From UBA1381 sp964399965 (GTDB lineage Bacteria; Bacillota; Clostridia; UBA1381): a stretch of DNA of 16,630 nucleotides. Both the position numbers and the translations under genes were made by a program. A model generated the notes under the pieces. That model was not told the DNA's origin. It searched no databases and worked only from the letters and a program-made list of their open reading frames with translations. Position 1 is the stretch's first letter, and each line of letters opens with the position of its first letter. The stretch spans positions 1-16,630 of the forward strand of contig CAYNRX010000044.1 of assembly GCA_964399965.1 (NCBI GenBank), in the 5' to 3' direction. This document shows, in pieces, positions 1 to 5,112 of the stretch.

Positions 1-33
1 GCCCGGGAAAATAGATCGTTGCCGGATCAATGA

Positions 34-109
34 TCCTCGATAGCTCAGTTGGCAGAGCATGCGGCTGTTAACCGCAGGGTCGTCCGTTCGAGCCGGACTC
101 GGGGAGCCA
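34..109 (+). tRNA. tRNA-Asn (anticodon GTT), CCA encoded
   Basis: A full cloverleaf can be drawn. The acceptor stem TCCTCGA pairs with TCGGGGA (one G-U), the D arm is GCTC/GAGC, and the anticodon stem TGCGG/CCGCA carries loop CTGTTAA, so the anticodon is GTT. The T arm GTCCG/CGGAC carries TTCGAGC. The discriminator G is followed by an encoded CCA. It reads asparagine codons AAC/AAT. Nothing else recognisable lies in the 33 bases to its left. Confidence 0.97.
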
Positions 110-113
110 ACCT

Positions 114-144
114 AAAAAAGCAGTGCAAGCGCACTGCTTTTTTA
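114..144 (+). terminator. Intrinsic terminator of tRNA-Asn (bidirectional)
   Basis: A perfect 7-bp stem GCAGTGC/GCACTGC (120-126 with 131-137) encloses loop AAGC. It is flanked by six A on the left and six T on the right, so it can terminate on either strand. It begins eight bases after the tRNA CCA. Confidence 0.85.
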
Positions 145-174
145 GTGCATAAATTAGTGTCCCCAATGCAAGGA

Positions 175-451
175 TCAAAAGGGGAAACTGCGTCTCCCCT
201 TTTGGAATCCCCTTCCTTTGGGATTCAACTTTTTTGCAAAAAGTTGAAATAGAAATGTCTATTCGACTATGGGAAAATCGCGGGTGTAGCGTTCTGTTTT
301 GCCGGAAGTCTCCCTGTAGCGTTCTGTTTGACGATGAAAGCGGCAAGTTAGGGGCTTCCCCATTCCCGTTCCTCGGTGAGGGATGCGGTGGAGGTGAATA
401 TTCGCGTTGGTTATAGTTGAGCGTGATCCTATTTGACAATAGGATTACGGC
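175..451 (+). repeat. Structured ~277-bp repeat, copy A
   Basis: This non-coding block recurs at about 9959-10240, 10301-10580 and, inverted, at 10754-11038. In order it shows a hairpin CAAAAGGGGA/TCCCCTTTTG (176-185 with 195-204), a GAATCC/GGATTC stem, a near-palindrome TTCAAC..GTTGAA, and two direct copies of TGTAGCGTTCTGTTT 30 bp apart (285-299, 315-329). A conserved GACGATGAAAGCGG follows, and the block closes with a terminator-like hairpin at 422-449. It sits just 3' of tRNA-Asn in the same orientation. Apparent reading frames inside it shift at A/T homopolymers between copies and are not credible genes. I do not recognise it as a named family. Confidence 0.85.
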
Positions 452-458
452 TTTTTTT
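422..458 (+). terminator. Terminator-like hairpin closing repeat copy A
   Basis: Bases 422-433 pair with 438-449 (12 bp, including one G-U) around loop TGAC, and GC plus seven T follow. It separates transcription from the tRNA/repeat side from the promoter that starts at 467. The same stem in copy C differs at positions that still pair. Confidence 0.7.
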
Positions 459-466
459 GTGTGTAT

Positions 467-495
467 TTGACAAAATGTATATAATGTGTTATACT
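467..495 (+). promoter_or_regulatory. Promoter of the micro-peptide mRNA
   Basis: TTGACA (467-472), a 17-base spacer and TATACT (490-495) form a near-consensus sigma-A promoter. Transcription would start near 502 and give a short leader containing AGCAGAAGG (504-512) and GGTTATTCTG (520-529). GACGCC (529-534) can pair with GGTGTC (547-552), covering part of the Shine-Dalgarno of the 558 ORF. Confidence 0.75.
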
Positions 496-557
496 GTGAG
501 CATAGCAGAAGGGTACAGCGGTTATTCTGACGCCTGATAGAATGGAGGTGTCGGATT

Positions 558-620
558 ATGGATGATTTAATTATCGTATTGTTTTTGATACTGATGATCA
601 TTATCTACATAAAAAAGTAA
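558..620 (+). CDS. 20-aa hydrophobic micro-peptide, candidate type I toxin
   Basis: ATG at 558 follows GGAGG (544-548) at 9 bases and opens 20 codons. The peptide has an acidic start (MDD), a ~15-residue run of Leu/Ile/Val/Phe/Met, and a basic end (YIKK), i.e. a single membrane-spanning helix with charged ends. That form is typical of type I toxins (Fst, Ldr, TxpA types), although 20 residues is short for them. The stop codon TAA overlaps the start of the shared terminator. The gene has its own promoter and a possible hairpin over its ribosome binding site, and it faces an antisense RNA promoter at 731-759. Toxicity is inferred from architecture only; I recognise no sequence homologue. It could instead be a regulatory membrane peptide. 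Confidence 0.6.
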   Translation: MDDLIIVLFLILMIIIYIKK

Positions 621-724
621 CCGCTTACTCTGGCCAGTAAGCGGTCTTTAGTGCTGAAAAAGCACTCTACGGGCATAAGCCCAAAATCCGTTATTTGCAG
701 AATAACCACCTTGGTTATCCTTCT
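612..724 (-). ncRNA. Candidate antisense antitoxin RNA (RNAII-like)
   Basis: From the promoter at 731-759 a transcript of about 110 nt would run leftwards into the 3' end of the micro-peptide gene and stop at the shared terminator. It folds into consecutive hairpins: 5' CAGAAGG..ATAACC with GGTTATTCTG (698-727), GGGC/GCCC (671-682), AGTGCT/AGCACT (650-666) and the terminator stem. No ORF is evident. Its 5' hairpin carries the same AGCAGAAGG and GGTTATTCTG blocks as the toxin mRNA leader. GGTTAT of the mRNA can therefore pair with ATAACC of this RNA, giving a second contact besides the terminator. Endpoints are estimates. Confidence 0.55.
620..649. terminator. Shared bidirectional terminator of the convergent module
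   Basis: ACCGCTTACT (620-629) pairs perfectly with AGTAAGCGGT (636-645) around a six-base loop. On the minus strand the stem is followed by TTACTTTTTT, a good intrinsic terminator for the antisense RNA. On the plus strand only CTTTAG follows, so plus-strand termination is weaker. Both transcripts contain this stem, so it is their main region of mutual complementarity. Confidence 0.7.
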
Positions 725-730
725 GCTACC

Positions 731-759
731 ATTCTATCATAAAAGATAGAAATTGTCAA
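731..759 (-). promoter_or_regulatory. Promoter of the antisense RNA
   Basis: Read on the minus strand, TTGACA (759-754), 17 bases and TAGAAT (736-731) make a strong sigma-A promoter pointing at the micro-peptide gene. No protein gene follows it, which supports a small RNA product. Confidence 0.75.
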
Positions 760-761
760 TA

Positions 762-815
762 GGGCTGTTGCTTTTAGCGCAGCCCCTTTGCGTTTCTTAA
801 CACAACAGCTTTTTT
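762..815 (+). terminator. Dual-fold terminator element, copy 1
   Basis: GCTGTTG (764-770) pairs with CAACAGC (803-809) followed by six T, which makes a terminator. The same 5' arm can alternatively pair GGGCTG (762-767) with CAGCCC (780-785). A second copy with compensatory base changes lies at 4927-4981, and both share the middle TTTCTTAAC. It lies between the antisense promoter and the hisZ promoter and would insulate hisZ. Confidence 0.6.
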
Positions 816-852
816 ACAAAACGTAACATCATCGCGACCTTCCCTCTGCCCC

Positions 853-881
853 TTGACATTTTCCCCAAAAACCTATATAAT
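853..881 (+). promoter_or_regulatory. Promoter of the his operon
   Basis: TTGACA (853-858), 17 bases, TATAAT (876-881): a perfect sigma-A consensus. The predicted start near 888 leaves a leader of only about 29 bases, too short for a T-box or attenuator. If the operon is regulated, it would be by a protein or elsewhere. Confidence 0.85.
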
Positions 882-916
882 GGTATTACTAAAATAAGAA
901 AGGATCAAAGAACCTA

Positions 917-2134
917 ATGTCTGATTGGAAACTTCACACCCCTGCGGGTGTCAACGATATCCTTCCCGGCGAATACCGGCTGCGGGAAAAGGTGATCTCC
1001 GCTGTCGGCGAGGTATTCCGCCGTATGTGCTACGAGCCGCTGGAAGTGCCCACATTTGAATTTTATGACGTTTACAACGGCCAGGGCGGACAGATCTCAC
1101 AGGAGACCATGTTCAAATTTTTCGATGACAAGGGGCGCATCCTCGTCCTGCGTCCCGATATGACCACCTCTATCGCCCGCATATTCGCTACCAAGACCGC
1201 CTCCCGGCCGCTTCCGCAGCGATACTCCTACGTTGGCAGCGTATTCCGCGCCGAACAGACCCAGGGCGCACGCCAGCGCGAATTTACCCAAATGGGAGTG
1301 GAACTGATCGGATCCGACCGCCCCGAGGCTGACGCCGAGGTGATAATCGCCGCCGTGGAGGCCATCAAGGCCGCCGGTATCAGCGAATTTCAGGTGGAGA
1401 TAGGCCAGGTGGCCTTTTTCTCCGGACTTGCCGCCCAGGCAGGGCTTGACGCGGACGATATCGAAAAGCTCCGCGCCCGTATAGACGCCAAGGATACCTG
1501 GGGAATGGCCGAGCTTACGAAAAAGCTGGATCTGGACGAGGATGTCAAGGAATTGATGATCAGCCTGCCCTACCTCTTCGGAGGTGAGGAGGTGTTCGCC
1601 AAAGCGCGGGTGCCGGGCTTGAACCGTACCTCGCTGGCCGCCCTCGATTCCCTCGGACGCGTATATTCGATACTTAAGACCTGCGGCTATGAGGAATATA
1701 TCTCCATTGACTTAGGGATGCTCCAGGGCATAGATTACTACACCGGTCTCATATTTAAATGCTACACCCATGGCGTAGGCTTCCCCATCTGCGCCGGAGG
1801 ACGGTATGATAACCTTACCGCCGGCTTCGGCCAGCCTGCCGGGGCGGTCGGTTTTGCCATGGGTATAAACCGCATCATCTCCGTGCTGAAAAACAAAACG
1901 GACAAGCCCGAGCGCACCGGCTTTGCCGTCTGGGGCGAATACGGGGCGGAACGCGCCGCCTACCGCTTCGCGGAGAAAAAGCGCGGCGAGGGCGTGCCGG
2001 CGGAGATCCTGTTCGGCTGCGAAAGCGCCGCCTCCGCCCGCATTGCCGCCTGTGAGCGCGGCCGCAAATATCTGGCGGTGATAGATTCCGATGGCAGAGA
2101 GGATATCACGCTTTTGGAGGAGGATGTGCAATGA
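917..2134 (+). CDS. hisZ: ATP phosphoribosyltransferase regulatory subunit HisZ
   Basis: HisZ is a catalytically dead relative of histidyl-tRNA synthetase that pairs with short HisG to form the active, histidine-sensitive ATP phosphoribosyltransferase. The 405 residues match the family. Visible are the N-terminal TPAGVNDILPGE, a class II motif-2-like block VLRPDMTTSIARI (~75-88), GIDYYTGLIF (~271) and CAGGRYDNL (~292). ATG 917 follows AAAGGA at about 13 bases. It opens an operon in which hisG overlaps its stop by ATGA, as expected for two subunits of one enzyme. A true HisS is the main alternative, but the adjacent short hisG argues for HisZ. Confidence 0.93.
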   Translation: MSDWKLHTPAGVNDILPGEYRLREKVISAVGEVFRRMCYEPLEVPTFEFYDVYNGQGGQISQETMFKFFDDKGRILVLRPDMTTSIARIFATKTASRPLPQRYSYVGSVFRAEQTQGARQREFTQMGVELIGSDRPEADAEVIIAAVEAIKAAGISEFQVEIGQVAFFSGLAAQAGLDADDIEKLRARIDAKDTWGMAELTKKLDLDEDVKELMISLPYLFGGEEVFAKARVPGLNRTSLAALDSLGRVYSILKTCGYEEYISIDLGMLQGIDYYTGLIFKCYTHGVGFPICAGGRYDNLTAGFGQPAGAVGFAMGINRIISVLKNKTDKPERTGFAVWGEYGAERAAYRFAEKKRGEGVPAEILFGCESAASARIAACERGRKYLAVIDSDGREDITLLEEDVQ

Positions 2135-2781
2135 AATATTTGACCGCTGCCCTGGCTAAGGGGAGGCTGGCGGAGCTGGCGATGGAGATGTTCAGCGCCG
2201 CCGGGATGGATTGCCTGGAAATGAAGGAAAAATCGCGCAAGCTGATATTCACCAACGAGGAAACAAAGATGAGATTCATCCTTGTAAAGGCCTCCGATGT
2301 GCCTACCTACGTGGAATACGGGGCGGCCGATATCGGTATCGTGGGCAAGGACACCCTGCTTGAGGAGGGGCGCAACCTCTACGAAATGCTTGATCTCGGC
2401 TTTGGCAAATGCCGTATGGCCGTATGCGGCCCTAAGGAGCTTAAGGGCAAGATACATCTGATGAACGATCTCAGAGTAGCCTCCAAATATCCCCATATCG
2501 CGGAAAAATATTTCCAGGACGAGCATTCGCAGACTATCGAGATAATAAAGCTGAACGGTTCGGTGGAGCTGGCTCCCCTGGTAGGGCTTTCGGACGTTAT
2601 CGTGGATATCGTGGAGACCGGGGCGACGCTCAAGGAAAACGGCCTTGACGTGCTGGAGACGATAGCTCCCTTAAGCGCACGGTTTGTCGCCAATAAGGTG
2701 AGCATGAAGCTCCATCGCGAGCGGCTTATGTACATAGTGAGCCGCTTTAAAGAGATACTGGATGAAAGGGGCGGTGAATGA
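2131..2781 (+). CDS. hisG: ATP phosphoribosyltransferase catalytic subunit, short form
   Basis: HisG catalyses the first step of histidine synthesis, joining ATP and PRPP to give phosphoribosyl-ATP. The 216 residues mark the short form, which lacks the C-terminal regulatory domain and depends on HisZ, encoded just upstream. The N-terminus LTAALAKGRL, the middle VEYGAADIGIVGKD (~60-73) and the PRPP-binding segment DIVETGATLKENGL (~160-173) are characteristic. GGAGGAGG at 2116-2123 is well placed for ATG 2131. It overlaps hisZ and hisA by 4 bases each, suggesting coupled translation. Confidence 0.95.
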   Translation: MKYLTAALAKGRLAELAMEMFSAAGMDCLEMKEKSRKLIFTNEETKMRFILVKASDVPTYVEYGAADIGIVGKDTLLEEGRNLYEMLDLGFGKCRMAVCGPKELKGKIHLMNDLRVASKYPHIAEKYFQDEHSQTIEIIKLNGSVELAPLVGLSDVIVDIVETGATLKENGLDVLETIAPLSARFVANKVSMKLHRERLMYIVSRFKEILDERGGE

Positions 2782-3509
2782 TGAGGATATATCCGGCTGT
2801 CGATATCAAGGACGGACAGTGCGTAAGGCTTTTGCGCGGGAGCTTTGAGGATGTCACCGTTTACGCAAGCTCCCCGGCCGCGGCCGCCCGCCGCTGGCAG
2901 GACGAGGGCGGAGAGTATATCCATGTAGTCGATCTGGACGGAGCCCTGTCCGGCGGCGGAAAAAACCTTTCCTGTATAAGGGATATCTGCCGGGCGGTGT
3001 CAGTGCCGGTCCAGACCGGCGGCGGTATCCGTACTATGGAGGATATCGAACAAAGGTTCGCTATCGGCGTTGAGCGGGTGATAATAGGCACCAAGGCGGT
3101 ATCCGACCGCGGCTTTGTGGAGCGCGCTCTTGACCGCTGGGGCGAAAGGATCGTTATCGGCATTGATGCCAAGGATGGATTGGCCGCCGTTGAGGGCTGG
3201 GAAAAGGTCAGCTCCATAGGGGCGGTAGAGCTTGCGCGGGACATGGTATCGCTGGGAGCAGGGACGATAATCTATACAGATATTGCCACTGACGGCACTC
3301 TCACCGGCCCCAATGTGGAGGCCATGCGCACGATGGCCGCCGCTGTGGGGGCGGACGTTATCGCCTCCGGCGGTATCGGCGCGCCGGAACATATAAGTTC
3401 GCTTTTGGATACGGGTGTCGAGGGCGTTATCGTGGGGCGCGCGCTCTACACGGGGGCGCTGTCGCTTGCCCAAGCGATAGATATAGGAAAAAATGTAAGA
3501 AAGGTTTGA
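2778..3509 (+). CDS. hisA: ProFAR isomerase HisA
   Basis: HisA opens the ribose ring of ProFAR to give PRFAR. The 243-residue protein is a full (beta/alpha)8 barrel. The first catalytic Asp lies in YPAVDIKDG (Asp9), VVDLDGA follows at ~52-58, phosphate-binding segments are GGGIRT and ASGGIG, and the second catalytic Asp is in the IYTDIATDGTLTGPN block. Two ATG codons lie in tandem (2778, 2781). The first makes an ATGA overlap with hisG, while the second gives the more usual MRIYPAVD start; AAGGGG at 2766-2771 suits either. hisH and hisF, usual neighbours, are absent. Confidence 0.94.
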   Translation: MMRIYPAVDIKDGQCVRLLRGSFEDVTVYASSPAAAARRWQDEGGEYIHVVDLDGALSGGGKNLSCIRDICRAVSVPVQTGGGIRTMEDIEQRFAIGVERVIIGTKAVSDRGFVERALDRWGERIVIGIDAKDGLAAVEGWEKVSSIGAVELARDMVSLGAGTIIYTDIATDGTLTGPNVEAMRTMAAAVGADVIASGGIGAPEHISSLLDTGVEGVIVGRALYTGALSLAQAIDIGKNVRKV

Positions 3510-3514
3510 GATAG

Positions 3515-4135
3515 ATGGAAATAGCAAAGCTTAAATTTGACGCCAACGGCCTTATCCCGGCCGTGGTGCAGAACAGGACGACAAAGGAGATCCTGATGGT
3601 CGCCTATATGAACGAGGAAACGCTCAAGATGACGATGGAGACGAAGCGGGCCACATTCTGGTCGCGTTCGCGCGGGGAGGTATGGGTCAAGGGAGATACC
3701 TCGGGCAATTACCTCTACGTGCAGGATATCCTCATCGACTGCGACGGGGACTGTCTGGTGATAATGGCCGATCCCGCAGGCCCGGCCTGCCACACCGGCC
3801 ATCGTTCCTGCTTCTACCGCCGCATAAACGGGGAGGAATACGCGCCTACCGAGACCGCAAGCGATATCCTCCAGCGCGTATGGGCAGTGACCGAGGACAG
3901 AAAACGATATCCCAAGGAGGGCAGCTATACAAACTACCTCTTTAATAAGGGCGAGGATAAGATATTGAAAAAGGTCGGCGAGGAGGCGGCCGAGGTGGTG
4001 ATCGCGGGCAAGAACCGTTCCCGCGAGGAAATATCGTACGAGGCGGCCGACCTTCTTTATCATATGACGGTAATGCTGTCGGATAACGATATGAGCTGGG
4101 ACGATGTATTCCGCGAGCTGGAGCGGCGCAGATGA
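3515..4135 (+). CDS. hisIE: Bifunctional phosphoribosyl-AMP cyclohydrolase / phosphoribosyl-ATP pyrophosphatase
   Basis: Fused enzyme for steps 2 and 3 of histidine synthesis. The HisI part (~1-112) shows FWSRSRGE, the metal-binding DCDGDC (75-80) and CHTGHRSCFYR (Cys92, Cys99). The HisE part (~115-206) shows YLFNKGEDKILKKVGEEAAE, typical of the helical MazG-like pyrophosphatase fold that hydrolyses PR-ATP and releases pyrophosphate. The 206 residues match the fused family. Start ATG 3515 follows AGAAAGG after a five-base gap from hisA, and the stop overlaps the next gene (ATGA). Confidence 0.95.
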   Translation: MEIAKLKFDANGLIPAVVQNRTTKEILMVAYMNEETLKMTMETKRATFWSRSRGEVWVKGDTSGNYLYVQDILIDCDGDCLVIMADPAGPACHTGHRSCFYRRINGEEYAPTETASDILQRVWAVTEDRKRYPKEGSYTNYLFNKGEDKILKKVGEEAAEVVIAGKNRSREEISYEAADLLYHMTVMLSDNDMSWDDVFRELERRR

Positions 4136-4905
4136 GCGCCGGGGTCATCGATATCGGCTCCAATACGATACGCGCCGTTGTTTATGACGAGGAGCTTACG
4201 CCGGTTAAAAATTCCGCCGTCCATGCGGAGCTGGTGAGATTTGTGCAGGACGGGCAGCTTTTGGAGGAGGGAAAGCGGCGGCTGGTGGAATCGCTTTTGC
4301 TCCTGAAGATGCAGGTGGATCCCTGCGACCGGGTGTTCGTTTTCGCCACCTCCGCCCTGCGCACGGTGGAGGACCGCGGGGAGCTTTTGGCGATGATAAA
4401 GGAAGAGACGGGCTTTACCGCGGAGATCCTCTCCGAGGAGGAGGAAGCAGCCTGCGGGCAGCTGGCGCTGACGCTTACCGGGGTAGACGATGCGGTCGGC
4501 TTCGACCTTGGCGGAGGCAGTATGCAGATATTCTCCCCCGATCAGGCAAAAAGTCTCAAGCTCGGGAGCCTGCGATTGTTTTTGGAGGAGGGAAGCCCCC
4601 AAAAAGCGTATGAGCGTGCCCGGCAGGAGTTGGGCGAGCTGCCCCCACGAAAGCGCATCTGCGGCATGGGCGGCACTGTGCGGGCGATCGGGGATCATTT
4701 TAGCACCTGCTTAATATCCGCCGACATGCTCCGCCGGGTGATGAGCCTTACCCCGGAGGAAGCGTCAGCCTTCGGCCGCAGGGATAAGAGCATCGGCTGC
4801 GGAGCGGCGGCCGCTCTGGCGGTGATGGAAGCCTGCGGGGCGGAGGAGATAGCGGTGGTGTATTTCGGGGTGCGAGAGGGATATTTGATGATGAAGGGAA
4901 TGTAG
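4132..4905 (+). CDS. Compact Ppx/GppA-family phosphatase (ASKHA fold)
   Basis: A 257-residue member of the exopolyphosphatase/guanosine pentaphosphate phosphatase family. It has the N-terminal phosphate loop VIDIGSNTIR (~5-14), SALRTVEDR, the catalytic-Glu region EILSEEEEAA (~97-106), the second phosphate loop GFDLGGGSMQ (~123-132), GMGGTVRAIGDH and the closing FGVREGYLM. All core ASKHA motifs are intact, but it is shorter than the ~300-residue minimal enzymes and has no HD domain. It overlaps hisIE by 4 bases, so it is probably translated as the last gene of the his operon. HisG and HisE release pyrophosphate, which makes a phosphate-handling partner plausible, but its substrate is unknown. 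Confidence 0.85.
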   Translation: MSAGVIDIGSNTIRAVVYDEELTPVKNSAVHAELVRFVQDGQLLEEGKRRLVESLLLLKMQVDPCDRVFVFATSALRTVEDRGELLAMIKEETGFTAEILSEEEEAACGQLALTLTGVDDAVGFDLGGGSMQIFSPDQAKSLKLGSLRLFLEEGSPQKAYERARQELGELPPRKRICGMGGTVRAIGDHFSTCLISADMLRRVMSLTPEEASAFGRRDKSIGCGAAAALAVMEACGAEEIAVVYFGVREGYLMMKGM

Positions 4906-4926
4906 AAAATTCGGGATGCGAATATT

Positions 4927-4981
4927 GGGGCTGTCGCTGAAATCGGACAGCCCCTTGCATTTCTTAACGCGACAGCTTTTT
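4927..4981 (+). terminator. Dual-fold terminator element, copy 2 (end of his operon)
   Basis: GGGGCTGTC (4927-4935) can pair with GACAGCCCC (4946-4954). Alternatively GCTGTCGC (4930-4937) can pair with GCGACAGC (4969-4976), which is followed by TTTTT. The two folds exclude each other. It lies 21 bases after the ppx-like stop. Copy 1 at 762-815 keeps both pairings with different bases. Confidence 0.7.
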
Positions 4982-5056
4982 CCGTTTGGGGCGACTGGGG
5001 TTTATATAAATTTTACAAAATCTTAAAAAAACCCTCTTTTAATTTCCCTTATTTCA

Positions 5057-5065
5057 TGGTATAAT
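5057..5065 (+). promoter_or_regulatory. Extended -10 promoter of the second ppx-like gene
   Basis: TGG immediately precedes TATAAT (5060-5065), an extended -10 element. No good -35 is present (TTTTAA at 17 bases). It is 48 bases upstream of the start codon region and directly follows the his-operon terminator. Confidence 0.6.
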
Positions 5066-5112
5066 TTACCTATAACAAAGTACGCCCAATTTCCCCTAAA
5101 GGAGAGATGATC

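Noticed and set aside
285..329. CRISPR-like spacing of a 15-bp repeat at 30 bp
   Set aside because: Only two units exist per copy, the intervening sequence is conserved between copies instead of unique, and no cas genes are present.
68..601. 177-codon minus-strand frame across repeat copy A and the micro-peptide module
   Set aside because: It reads through the tRNA terminator, the repeat hairpins and two promoters, has no ribosome binding site and no recognisable domain. It is a by-product of repeat sequence.
1712..2526. Long minus-strand frames inside hisZ and hisG
   Set aside because: They are shadows of clearly recognisable genes on the plus strand, and have no domains or start signals.
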